64,000 nt of DNA, taken from the NCBI GenBank assembly GCA_034509425.1, contig JAVTVJ010000001.1, positions 11,489,501 through 11,553,500 on the forward strand, written 5' to 3'. The DNA comes from Eopsaltria australis. Taxonomy: Eukaryota > Chordata > Aves > Passeriformes > Petroicidae. The notes under the pieces were generated by a model that saw nothing but the letters and a program-made list of their open reading frames with translations, did no database searches and was not told where the DNA came from. This document shows positions 17,877-35,559 of the stretch, in pieces. Positions within the stretch are counted from its first letter, which is position 1, and every line of letters begins with the position of its first letter. A program made the position numbers and the translations under genes.

Positions 17877-18439
17877 TTGTGGTGGTCCTGTCAAAAGCAG
17901 CCTCCTAGGGTGAAAAGTTCTGGTGCCAGATGCCTCAACCTGATTGCTGAAGTCCGCGTGGTGCTGTCGGGCTGTTGTCCACTGCCTATAGTACAGGGAC
18001 TGCTCTTCACTGCTCATGTCCTTGTGAAGCAGAGGCCTCAGAGAGCTCAGCCAAGACACATCAGCATGAGGCAGGAGGGCAGAGGAGGAAGGCAAATTCC
18101 CATTTTTCTGTGAGCTCAGGAGGCAGTATGCAGCTTTGGACAGGATGACAATGCGTGGCAGTGCCACACGGAGCGCCTTGCTATCCTTGGCTGACTGGGC
18201 AGGCCACTGAAAGGTCTGGGACACTGAAGACAGTGAGGAGAGTTTGGGAGTAGTGCTGCTTGCCATCTGGTTACCCAGCGAGTCACACTCTTGTTTCAGG
18301 GTCTCTCTGGCTGTAAAGCTGGAGTAAGCTCCCTCATCTACTGAGCTGTGTGCCACAGCCTGGAAGTTAAGAGATGGTGCCTGCTTCTGAGACTTGTCTG
18401 CAGCACTCGAGGAGCTCACACCATTGTCTGCCAGGGAAC
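17877..18439 (-). CDS. GREB1L: GREB1L coding exon 21 (largest exon)
   Basis: This exon codes residues 1184-1371 (563 nt). The first part is a Ser-rich, poorly conserved linker ([16 protein letters not shown]). Conserved sequence then resumes ([55 protein letters not shown]). The exon ends exactly after Gln1371 of GPPQ|VGKT, so the Walker A-like loop is split by the intron. Acceptor TTTCCCAG|GT; donor CAA|GTAAGA. Confidence 0.96.
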
Positions 18440-19456
18440 CTGGGAAAACAAAAAGCAGGCAATGAAAACTTACAGACTGACATAAGAGAACCATGAATTC
18501 ATTTGATCCATGCGACAATCCAAACATACAAGTGCTTCTGTTCAATGAGTGCTGCTGTGGCTCAGGTCAGTGTTTCACCATGTGAAAAGAAATCATTTAC
18601 ATCTGTCTCTCCCTTTCCTTGGAGAGGCAAATGCCCTGCTGCAACAGGGTTCAGGCTCCAAGTGTTCAGTCCTAATCTCTGTATGCTAGCTATCATTTCC
18701 CATCTAGGATTTGGAATTTGATGGTACAACTTTCTGAAAGTCAAGTTTAACAAACCACCGTACACACGGATCAATTGCATCTTCCTTTCTATGAACAATA
18801 AAGCATTTATTTCACTGCAGCTTGGACATGAACTGGGCTATGTCCCCTCCTCCATACCCGTCAGGTTTAGTTAGTGTATGGGAAAACCTGGTGCATAGCA
18901 AAGACCCAGTTCAGCTGTCTTAATACCTCAGACTCACAGGGAAACAGAGGGAAGGACCCAGAAGTGCCTGCAGAATGCAAAGGGAAGGCTTGGTGGGAGG
19001 TGATACCTGAAGAGCTAGAACAACACCCAACCATTCTGTTGGTCTTGGCAAGGAGGCAGATATTCATCCTCACCCACAGGTACTCCCAGAATTACAGACC
19101 ATTTTTATATTCCTAGAATTTTATGCAAGCTCTTTTTGCTCTGATTTTTAAGATCTTTTCACAATCCACTGAACAAAGCTAGCAACAAATGTGAAATGTA
19201 AGTTTAAAAATTAAAACCACAAGGGACTCTTAGCAATGGCATACCATCCCTCCCACTGGAACACCGTCTCCTTTTAGCAGTAGACAGGAAAATTGCTCAC
19301 TGTGTGAAGAATCTGCAGCTAACATTTCATTGTCTAGCCTACAGCTGGATGCAGCTAAGCAACCCACATTTGAGAAAACATCTCCCTGTTTGCATCCAAA
19401 TTCCAGTGACGTGGGAATAAAGACTTGTTTTTCAGAGCAACAGCAGAATAACCGAC
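18440..19456 (-). other. GREB1L: GREB1L intron 20
   Basis: 1,017 bp, with no recognised repeat or exon. Confidence 0.85.
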
Positions 19457-19701
19457 CTGAGGTTCCCGTGACAGCGCTGCTGTTGCTCTGGGGCCGGTCC
19501 AAGTCTATCAGCAGCTCATCAGAGTCATTCTCACTACCATTTGCCTTCTCCTGCTCCTTCTCACTGAGGTCAAGAGCTACAATAGGCCCTCGAATTGCCT
19601 CCTTGGAGACGTAGCAGCATGCCAGGCCTACTTCTTGCTCTAAAGCAGTACGAGTTAAGTAGCTGGAGTCAATTAGTCGAAGGTCACAGTATTTCAATGA
19701 C
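19457..19701 (-). CDS. GREB1L: GREB1L coding exon 20
   Basis: This exon codes residues 1102-1183 (245 nt): [33 protein letters not shown], then an acidic, Glu/Asp/Ser-rich tail ([20 protein letters not shown]). Acceptor TTTCCAG|G; donor TCAG|GTCGGT, a non-standard +3/+4. Confidence 0.95.
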
Positions 19702-20056
19702 CTGGAAAAGCCAACACAAAAGAAAAATGAAGTTTTTGTTTTCTCTGACTTTGAAGAATACTCCCTATCTTTAATTGCTTACTAAATATTCATGAACAAT
19801 TTTATTAGCCCCTACATATAAAATTATCTCAAAATATTCAGCACACAAGTTGTGCTCCTTGGTGCTTTGCACAGACACTTACTGACCCACACAGTAGAGT
19901 AGCATGACTTTTCACAAACTGCACTTTCCAAAACTTTAAACAGTTCCTAACTAAACACTTCAAAAATACACTCTTTTTGGGAAAAGAAGATGGTATCAAA
20001 CCCAACTTATCTAAACATGTTAGAGAGCAATCATATTGGAAGAGTAATAACAGCAC

Positions 20057-20172
20057 CTGGGGAAAGTCTCTCCTAGAGGGTCTTTGCCAGTGAGAATAAC
20101 AATGCAAGGGAGACCTTCCAGATCCTGATAGGTTCGAGGAATCCAGTCATCCTGCTCGTTGCCCCTCCAAGC
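20057..20172 (-). CDS. GREB1L: GREB1L coding exon 19
   Basis: This exon codes residues 1064-1101 (116 nt): [20 protein letters not shown], then [18 protein letters not shown]. It matches the GREB1 'LEGLPCILIFSG' block. Acceptor ATTCACAG|GCT is good. The donor CCCAG|GTGCTG is weak after +2. Confidence 0.95.
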
Positions 20173-21112
20173 CTGTGAATAGAGAATATTTCAGTCACAC
20201 CTAAATAACATCTAAGTCTTCACCTGTTTCCTTTTTTCATCAGTTCCTGCTTTTGCTTTGTGTACAGGGCTTGCTTACTCAATGGCCAACAGGAAGGAGA
20301 CCTTGGGTGCAGGCATGCATTTGTTTTCTGGTAGCCAACTGTTAGCCAAGCATTAAATGCAAAGAAAACAGCTGCATGGCATATGTTATTCAGTGCTGAA
20401 AACATTCACCTGGTGTGGTATTAGTGTGATCTGTCAGAGAAGAAAGCAGTTGATGCATTCAGTTTGGCACAGGTAAAAGATATTAATGTAAAGCTGAAGT
20501 AAGACTTTCAAGTGGAGTATGAAATGGCTCAATGAACCTCGTTTAATTACTTTATACAGTGAAAGATTACATGAAAGAAACACATTTTACCTTCCACTGG
20601 AGGTAATCCCACCTGAATGAACACCTTACCTACAGTCTATCAAGGCCCGAGACCACAAAACTGCACCATTTTCCCTTAGCACTGGAAAGGTTGGCAGCAT
20701 CAGTCCCATGTCCTTACACCCTTCAGTTCCCTGGGTTCAGCAGAGCTTACTGAAAAAACTTATTTCTCCAATTACCTGGCAGTATCTAATGGCTTGGTAA
20801 AGCAGCCTTGGCAGTAGAGAGAGAATTTTGGGCTCAACAAGGTTAGCTCAGCTGTGTGTTCCCTTGGCTCTCCAATGACAGAAGTTTCTGTGAAAGAGCA
20901 TGACTAGAAAGTGAAACAGGGGAAGACAAATTTTCTTTTGATTTTCCTTCTGCTAGCCTAAGGACCTAAAAAGAATGAGCACCTGGGGCTTTGAGCTGTA
21001 AACTTGCATCCAGAAGATGTATTTCTTGACCATCTTAGGAAGGTCAGGAGGTGCAACCCTCAGGGCTCCTCACTTCTGAATGTCTCCCAAACAGTTTGAT
21101 TCTTGTTACACT

Positions 21113-21142
21113 TAAAGGGTATAATTATTATTATACCCTTTA
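21113..21142. repeat. Palindrome, 13-bp arms, 4-nt loop
   Basis: The left arm TAAAGGGTATAAT and right arm ATTATACCCTTTA are exact reverse complements separated by TATT. It would form a hairpin on either strand. It is AT-rich in the stem centre, with GGG/CCC near the base. Confidence 0.9.
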
Positions 21143-22681
21143 TAATAATGAAATAATTATTTGAATTGCCTTCCATCTCTTGTTTCATTCTGCACCTCTG
21201 GCTCCCTGATGGAGAGGAATGACCTGTCTGGCCAGTCTGGCTGACCAGGCTTGTCTGACAGAGAGGGGAACAGTGCAGCCACCAGCACTGCAGAGACATC
21301 TGCCCACCCTGCCTGCCCTGCTGTGGCACCACACACCCTGCTAATGCTGTCTGAGACAGGCTAAGTCAAGCTTTTCAGCTGGGCTCACTAACACCTATGA
21401 AGTTTCCCTCCTTCCTCTGAAAATAGTCATGTTGAGGTTTCATCCTTCCTGCAACCAAGAGTATTTTTGGTGGGACCACATTTTGAGCCTCAGCACTCAG
21501 TAGCCTCATATTTCTCTCTCCCCACACACACATCAGAAAAAGGGCTGGGGTGCTCGTAGTGAAAGCAGCCAACAATCAGCTCTCCACTGGCTCTAGTTCT
21601 TCAGCTTCAGTACTCCACCTAATGTCAGAACAAATGCCCAGCAGCACAGAGACTAAATCAAAATTGTCTGCAAGGAGCTAGGCTCAATGGTAGTGTGGCT
21701 GATGAATTTTATAATGGGCATCAGTTCCCCAAGTATGTGCTCACACCATGTCAGAAATTTTGTGTTATCCTGGGCACCAAAGTAGCAAGTATGGTAACAC
21801 AGCACCAGCCTCACGGGTGACCTTTATCATTCTGAAATAATACTGGGATACCCCACCTAAAAAGACACTACAGGCTTATATCTGGGCAGCTGAATTCCTT
21901 TCCTCATTCCCTTCATATGCGTGGTTCAGATTTGAGGGTTTTTCTTCTAGTAAACTGCAAGAAAATAAACAAATCTAGAATCCTACAGCTTTGTTTAGTC
22001 CAAAAATGCATCTTATGTTTTGGAGAGAGGAATAAGAAGAATTATTTAGACAGTTTTTCACTCTCTACCTGATAAAATTCCTCTGTTCCAGACCAATGTC
22101 TACATGGATATCCACCTGCAACAGCTCCACAGTCAATCCTGATCTGCTCTAAAGGCCTCACAGGCTGCTTCAGCACTGTGTGAGGACTGCAACCCACTAG
22201 TGCAAAGCAGTATTAAGAAGCCCTAACAAGACTCAATCCAGAATGATTTAAGGTTGGAATTAATGCCTATCCCAAAAAAACCCATCAGCACAGAACTGCT
22301 ATCTCACATGTTGTTTTCTCATTTATGACTACTTTCTTCCCACTCCTGTTCCAGATAAAGTTTGAGAAACAGGAGTCATAGCTTCTTTAAAGGACATTTT
22401 ATCTTCTTTTCGCTGTAAGCAAGCTCTTTCAGAAAGGCTGACAAAATTCCTTCCTCTTCTCTGTGGTTTTGAATATGCTGTATAACTCATGGCAGAAGCA
22501 GAAAATTAATCTCTCTGTGAGACTTAGAGCAAGGATCAGGACACAGAACCAGTATTACTTTCAGGCTGATACCAAAGGCACGCAACCCATCGCCCCTTTG
22601 TTTAATGTATAGAGGTCAGTTCAGAAATGGGTTTGGCTACTTGAACCATGCTCTTGTAAATCCATGCAATATTTTAGGCTG

Positions 22682-22708
22682 GTGCATATATGCCAGGCAT
22701 ATATGCAC
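22682..22708. repeat. Palindrome, 13-bp arms, 1-nt spacer
   Basis: The left arm GTGCATATATGCC and right arm GGCATATATGCAC are exact reverse complements around a single A. Each arm is itself partly palindromic (GCATATATGC). Confidence 0.92.
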
Positions 22709-23171
22709 GTAGCTTCTTCAGGCTTTCAGCATGCAGGGGGTTGAGGAAAGAAATCTGTGACAAACAGCATACTTTACCAGTTATCAGAAGGGCAGAAGAT
22801 GGATGGACAGAGCAGACAACAGATACACTAGACAGACAGATAAGTTGGTGGAAATAATTAGTTTGCCTACAGACATCTGAGCTCTTCTTTTAGAGACGAA
22901 CCCTACCTGATGCATGCTGTTATTCAACTTTAAGAAGTGAGGCAACAGCTGGTGTTTGACTTCATGGACCTGTAACAGTTCAGGTTTGTTCCAAGCCTCT
23001 CTATCTTTTATGCTTATAGTACAGAAATGCATTCTGTACAATGCGACAGATACAGAACACACGCCCTTTCCCTACAGAATAATTAACCTATAAACACAAG
23101 GGAATAAACACAAAACAGCTACAACAGCCAGATGACTACAATGAGCACACAAACATGCAGTTTCTGCTAAC

Positions 23172-23511
23172 CTTGAGCCGTGTCACAAAGTGTTTTGCAA
23201 CAGTGAGCTCCGAGGCAGGATTCCCAAGGAGGATCTCAAAACGATACTGCAGCCCCAGCTTGTCCCTCACTTCCTGCAGCCTCTCCTTGGCCAGCATGGC
23301 CAGCTGCACCGACGGCACCCGAATGACGAGCATGTGGCCACAGCCATTCTTATCTTTTCCTGGAGAAGTGATAAGGTCGTCCATGATGCTCAGTGTTTCA
23401 GGTGTGCTGTGATCCCTCAGAGAGGCCATGGTGGTGAGGGCCATCAGAGCTTGGGAATACTGCTGGATGAGAAGGTAGCAGCGGATCACCATGCTGTGCA
23501 GCCGGGGGTAC
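23172..23511 (-). CDS. GREB1L: GREB1L coding exon 18
   Basis: This exon codes residues 950-1063 (340 nt): [20 protein letters not shown], then [20 protein letters not shown] and [18 protein letters not shown], ending TRLK. It is very well conserved across GREB1 and GREB1L. Acceptor CCTCCAAG|G; donor AAG|GTTAGC. Reading frames in the opposite direction here are shadows. Confidence 0.97.
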
Positions 23512-25534
23512 CTTGGAGGAGACACAGCTCTGCATTAGCACGTGCAAGATCACAGGTATGTCTGAAAATCAGCCAAAGTGCAGGATTGCACAGTAGAGAA
23601 GTGCCTGTTTGTTCCAGTAGTGCTCCAAGAATGAAGTCTTCCATTTTCATCGACAGAAATTTTGAACAAAAGTTCTCTGCTTTTGGCCCAAGTCCTGAGC
23701 TCAAGTAACAGGAATTATCAACTTCTGTTACCCTCATCTGGTCCAAAATTTCAGCTAAAGATCTTTGACTTGATGGAGAGAAGGAACATCTCAGATCCAA
23801 TTTATTCCAAGAGCACACACTTATAATTTCTTTGCTTTCCACAAGCTTTTTCTCTTACAAACTTGAGGACCATCGTGGCTTCAAGTGGTTTGTGGGAGAA
23901 GTACTGCATAATTTCACATCTCTCAGCTTTTCACCAGAAAGTTGGACGTACCAATAGGAATTGCTGGCTCTGAGCCCAATCTGAACTTCCATTTTGCATT
24001 TTAATTTACATAGCCAATATATTTTTCTTTGATTGAGCTACATATGGTGACGACAAATATGAAGTAAAATTTTAAGAGGAATAAAATTAAAACCTACTCA
24101 AGCAAAAAAACCCATTCAATTTCTAGATATTTCCCATGAGCTCACTCACCACCATAATACAGAAAAATACTACACTATTATGCCTTGAGTGCTGGTTTTG
24201 TGCCACATAAGTCCAAATAACTAAAAGCTACAAATTTCTCTGGCCTCTTTCTTGAGTAATCTAATAGACAATATGATATCCATTTAAAGAAAGTTTTGGG
24301 TTTGTGTTTAACCAGTAGATACAGTGGTTTGTTCTGGATACCATAAACCAGCCATTAAATCAGTAAGTTTTTAAAACACTTTTTACTCCTCCTGCCACAA
24401 AAGCACCCGCTGCACTTCTGCTACTAAAACAAATAGAGCCTTTCTTATAATACAAAAATGTCTGCAATATTTTCAGCTTGTAAGCTTGAATTGCCCAATT
24501 TCTTGAAAACAGAGGCTAAATTGATAAACTTTGACATAAAAGCATATCCTGGCTCCAAGGTAGAGGTTCACCTGCCATCAATTTCTAGCATTATCCTAAT
24601 CTCATATGATTGTTTGCACATACATAAATCCTCCTTCATCATTTTTCCCACCCACACTTAAACAGAAAGAGAGTGATAGTGACCACTATCTCTTCCATTG
24701 GATTTGACTAGAAAGAATAGGAGAAGCTGAAGGAACTGACCTATTTATTATTGCCTATTTGTAGATAATAACAAATATTAAGTATTAATGATGCACTTAA
24801 TTATTAATTTGTAATTCAACACATTTTATATTGAATATTACCTAATAAATACAGATACATTTACAACTATTATATTTACAACAATTATATTTACAACAGA
24901 AAACACAGTAGGGAACATAGAACAATGCTGATCTAGTAAATATGAAAACATGAGAACTATTACTTGAAGTGCTATAAGGGATCTGTCCTGCTGACACTCA
25001 GAGGAGGTTAACTCCACACTGCTGGAAACGACAGTATTCCCTTCATTCCTGCAATGGGCACATTTAGTTGTATCTTGGATATGTGCCATGAAAGTAGCTT
25101 TTTCAGGCAGCTGCAGGGTACTAACAGGCTCTGAGCTACAGGAACCAAAACCATGGCCAACTACTGAAATAATAAAAATGACGTTTTTGAAACAATGTCC
25201 CTCAACACCAACAAGAGAGACACCAGAAGTGATGAGCTATGAAACCTCTGGTACCTTCTGAGCTTAGTGAGGGCTGAGCCAAAAGAAGAGAGCAGCACAG
25301 CTGAGCCCAGATTGCTGCTGAATAGGCTTGATCTCTTCTAAAAACAAATGAAAGATATCCGCTCCCTTCTTCAACTGCACTAAATTTGTTACAAAAATAA
25401 AACTGCACTTACTTCATGTACTCCAAGATCAACATCAAGGTCATTATGTCTTCATGCCCCATAATGGGGCTCATAAAGATGTATCTTTAAGATCCCAACT
25501 GGGCAGAATCCCAAGCTTCCATGTTATTATTTAC
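23512..25534 (-). other. GREB1L: GREB1L intron 17
   Basis: 2,023 bp, AT-rich on the right. It includes a short imperfect tandem (24861-24897) but no recognised transposon. Confidence 0.8.
24861..24897. repeat. Short tandem repeat, about 15 bp unit
   Basis: The unit TATATTTACAACAAT is followed by TATATTTACAACAG, preceded by a diverged copy. It probably arose by slippage. Confidence 0.7.
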
Positions 25535-25668
25535 CTTTCTAAAAGTGTGTTGACCATTTTTTCAAAGGTTTCATCACATCTCAAAAGGGGACTTGTGACT
25601 CCCCATTGGAGGGATTTGCTGTATTCATTCAAACCAAAATATAGCTTGTCTTCACTTGCTGCATCATC
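25535..25668 (-). CDS. GREB1L: GREB1L coding exon 17
   Basis: This exon codes residues 906-949 (134 nt): [18 protein letters not shown] and [15 protein letters not shown], matching the GREB1 'KKYFGLSEF' block. Acceptor GAAACAG|GAT is purine-rich close to the junction, so it is the less certain end. Donor AAG|GTAAAT. Confidence 0.92.
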
Positions 25669-27068
25669 CTGTTTCATACGAAAACAGCAAAAATATAAGA
25701 AAAACTGGAACAAATTTTTATTTCTTGCGCCATTTCAAAAAATAAGTGGAAAGCACTTTCCAAACTGAAGAATCCTTTCTTTTTATCCATTCCTCCTAAG
25801 TGATGCTATTTACTGTTTCAACAAATACAATAAAATGTAAATTTTTTTTTACTTAACTTATCATTTGCCTACAGCTAGGAAAGACAGGTGTAGGTCCTTG
25901 CAAATTTTTCAGTGTATCTCCTACTTGTGACTGCAGGGGGGTTCTAGAATTCTGCTCATTATTTTCTGACTACCTGTCTCTGGCTTTGTATCTACTGACA
26001 ACAGTCATCTCATTTCTATTTAGAGTAGAACCTGAAAGAGAAGGATTATTAATTTCCAAAGTTGTTCTTGATTGTCAGAGTCTACATACTTTTCTAATGG
26101 AAACCAGAAAATAATAATTTTTTGTTGGAATGTAAATCTGCAGACAGCTATCAGAAAGGCAGAATATTTGTGTATCAAGTTTTGTGAGCCTTTGATAGAA
26201 GCACAGTGTGTTCTCCAGTGCATTTACATCAGCAGTAACCTGTAGGAATGTAATTAATCACCTACAGTCTCCCCTTTTTTTGTGGGTTATTTTTTAATCA
26301 GAAGACTGGAAGTTGCTAATTTTTTTTATTTTTGGGAAATAAAAAATTGTCTAGACCATTTTACAGAAGGTCACCACATGGTTTATATTAACAATCAACC
26401 AAAAAGCAAACTTAGAATGTTAATTCAGCCCCTTGTTTTATGTTAACTGTTTTTTACAGCTCCCATTTTAGGACACTCTGCAGAATATAATGGTCCACTC
26501 AACACAGTGAAGTCAAATCTGATATAAATATACCAAACAAGTAATAGGAGAAAATGCCATATTTAGCAGGTCTGTCCAAAACTGTCCAAAACTCAGAATC
26601 ATCTGGCTGAAATGATGAAAAAATTAACAGTGCAGAATATCCAACAGGATTTTTCTTCTGCACAATGACAGCACCTACTACACCGAAACTTGTCAACTTA
26701 GCACACAACTTTAATTAGGACTGGGAAAGTAATGAACAGACTTGACAGGCCATGTGACATATAACTCAGAGTCAAAAATCAGTCTGCTTGAAAAGGGAAA
26801 GCCAGCTCTGGAGCTTTATGGCATGTCTACATAGCTTTGTCTGACCAGAGGACAGAAAGTAGTTTCTCATCTTGCATGACTGGACAAAGAAAACCGTAAT
26901 TCCTGGTCCTAAATATCAGTGCAACCTCTACCATCAGTATGCCAGGGCTCTCCGAATCTGAGAGAATAAACTCCAGCAGAGAAAGAGCTCCCTCCTAGCA
27001 AACACCTTTTCTAGATTCTGTTAGGTGTGAATTCCACATTAAAATTCACAGTTAAAATTAACACTTAC
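25669..27068 (-). other. GREB1L: GREB1L intron 16
   Basis: 1,400 bp, with T-rich patches near 26270-26340 and no recognised element. Confidence 0.8.
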
Positions 27069-27261
27069 CACAGAGTCAGATTGTATCCAATGTACCTCAT
27101 TGCTCGAGCTGATCCTGGACTGCTGCGTTTGCAGGGCATAAGGGAAAGAGCTGACCTGAAGAACAAGGAGGTTGAATGCTTCAAGCACCTCCCTGCAATT
27201 AATAACTCTATCAGCCAGACCATGATTAGGCTCACCATGTGACAGGGAACTTGAAATGGCA
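27069..27261 (-). CDS. GREB1L: GREB1L coding exon 16
   Basis: This exon codes residues 841-905 (193 nt): [18 protein letters not shown] and [15 protein letters not shown], ending [11 protein letters not shown]. Acceptor TTCTGCAG|T; donor GTG|GTAAGT. It leaves in phase 0. Confidence 0.96.
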
Positions 27262-31730
<4,469 letters not shown>

Positions 31731-31865
31731 CTGGTTCTTGTGTAGAAACCATGGCAATTGCCTCCTGAGATGACACACACTCACTAACATCTCCATTAAA
31801 AGGAATAATAACACTTTCCCCTCGCTGCTGTAGCATCTTCTCCAGTAGCTTGTCCAAATCATCAC
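31731..31865 (-). CDS. GREB1L: GREB1L coding exon 13
   Basis: This exon codes residues 670-714 (135 nt, phase 1-1): [17 protein letters not shown] and [16 protein letters not shown]. It aligns with the GREB1 'DILLDKFHQ' segment. Acceptor GATCTAG|GT; donor CCAG|GTAATT. Confidence 0.92.
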
Positions 31866-33479
<1,614 letters not shown>

Positions 33480-33806
33480 CTAGAACCACTACACAGAATT
33501 CATTTCCTCTAATCTTTGATGCACAAATGGCAACTACATAATCTGGTAGCTTTTGCTGATGTTTCATTTCATTGAGAGACCTCAAGGTCTCCGAGATGCC
33601 CTCTGCCAGGGAATTCTGGGTGACAACCACGTGCACGAGATCCCGGGACACACTAGCGATTAACCTGGCAAGCCAAGGGAGTTGACCTGGTGACACAGAG
33701 ATACACTGTGCACTCATTTGCAAGGATCTCTCCCTCAGGGTGAACTCCTGCATAGCTTTCAACATGATCTGCTCAAATTCTTCCCTCAGGGGTATCTGGT
33801 CAGGAC
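33480..33806 (-). CDS. GREB1L: GREB1L coding exon 11
   Basis: This exon codes residues 518-626 (327 nt, phase 1-1), the longest frame-symmetric exon. It runs from [19 protein letters not shown] through [25 protein letters not shown] and YVVAICASK. It appears to be an alpha/beta segment typical of the family. Acceptor ATTCTAG|GT; donor CTAG|GTGAGT. Confidence 0.97.
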
Positions 33807-35559
33807 CTAGAATGAAAACAAACAAACAGAAGAACAGTGTCTCATATTAAAATGTTATTAAAATGTTATTGCCTTGATCTGACAAGCTCCTTCACCACAT
33901 TTTTTTATCTGTAAAAAAAACCCACTTGCTACTCAGTGGATATCTACCCACATGGCTTATTCTTGGTTTTTCATTTTAGAAGCCTCTCTCTTCCACCACT
34001 GTCTTTTTTTTTTCTCCTCCAAATAATGAGTTATTCCACCTCACTCCTAGGTTTCCTACCTTCAGCAACTGGTGCGACAAACAAGGGAGTGGGAAAATAT
34101 GTGCCTTTCGCCTGAAAGAGAAGGATTAAGCATGCAGCCATATGTTTTTGCAGCAGAAAACCAAAATGCTTATCCTTGTAGAATAATTGCAGCCATGCAG
34201 CCTTACAAAGCCTGTTAAGTGCTCTTTGCTTTGCTTTTTCACATCATGCATATTAATCAACTAAGCATGGATGCAAATAAACATGTTTAATCTCTTCCTT
34301 AGCTAAATTAAATCAATTTAGCAAATCTGCAGACATCTAACATAAAGAAGAATATGCAACTTTAGACCTACATTCCCCAGACTCTGTCAACTGTACTGTC
34401 AACTTGAACTGGAAAACAGAAATGTAAGCCATCCTATCTTAGCATCAGTTCTCCAACTGAACTTCAATTAACATTCTGTTCAGTTAGCTTTGTCTCATTG
34501 TCAAAGATATTCAGGAATGGTTAAAAACATTCATGAACACAGAGTAAAAAGTAACCATAGCTTATATTGCCAAGATCCCATATCAATGCCAAAGGAGGAA
34601 GCTTCACACTTCAGCAGCTTGCTTTTCTATGACAAAACTGGGGGGGGGTGGTGGTGCTTAAATATCAGAGATATGTGAAATACTGGGTTTGGTTTCATGT
34701 TTTCTTTCAGACCAGGAAACAGAAAGGTTGTGTGAAAAACACGGCATGGGTAAATAACCCACAGCACAGAATCTGTAAAAACCGCCACCTGTTGTCATTT
34801 TTGCCTTTTTGAGAAGTAACATATGGAAAGTGCCACCATCCAATTACCATGGGATGGTAAGATAACTATAGGCTTGTAAGTGAAAGGCTGTTTTCATTTT
34901 TGATGCAAACTGAAAAATTCTGATGAGTCCAATTTAACACAGCATGGGCATAATTCTCCCTTTTAGAATTCTCTTTTGGAAATGTATTTTCTTTTTCCTT
35001 CTAAGAAAGCATCACACATTCTAGGTCCTTGAGGATCTCAAAATTAAGAAAAAAAAAACTGGACATATATCAGTAGAGAAGAATGTTCTTCTGCAGAAAT
35101 AAAGTTTACCTAAAACATATGTACTCCTGAAAATGACGCTACCCATTAGGAGAAATAAAAGCAAACTTTTGCTGATTGAGGGAGGCCACTTAAGAGACAG
35201 GCTCTAAACACAAGAGTCATCATTAATCCAAGAAGATTAAAATAATGGTACAAATGGAGAAGCTGATTCTCAGTATGAGAATACACAGAATTTCACTCAG
35301 ATTAGTTCTAAGAAAGTATGGCAGTCTTTCTCCACAACTATCCAGAAAAAATAATGGAGCTAATATCAGATGAGATGTAAGACAAAATGATACATATTGA
35401 TTTTGATTGTGAACAGTTTCCTAAAAAAAAAGGCGATGTTAAAAGGGAATATACAGAAGCTTCTCCTCAGAAAGGAGCATGCAAATTATCATCTTGACTT
35501 CAAAAACAAAACTGCAAAATAAACAATATCATAAAACATTAATATCTGAGTTACATGCA

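Larger units (their letters stand above)
20173..23171 (-). other. GREB1L: GREB1L intron 18
   Basis: 2,999 bp. It holds two short, near-perfect palindromes (21113-21142 and 22682-22708). No CR1 copy or exon was recognised. Confidence 0.8.

Noticed and set aside
23190..23708. 172-residue open frame on the + strand
   Set aside because: It lies over GREB1L exon 18 in antisense and has no family resemblance. The minus-strand frame with matching splice phases explains the sequence.
25456..25470. GCCCCAT-A-ATGGGGC palindrome
   Set aside because: The 7-bp arms are short enough to be expected by chance several times in 64 kb.
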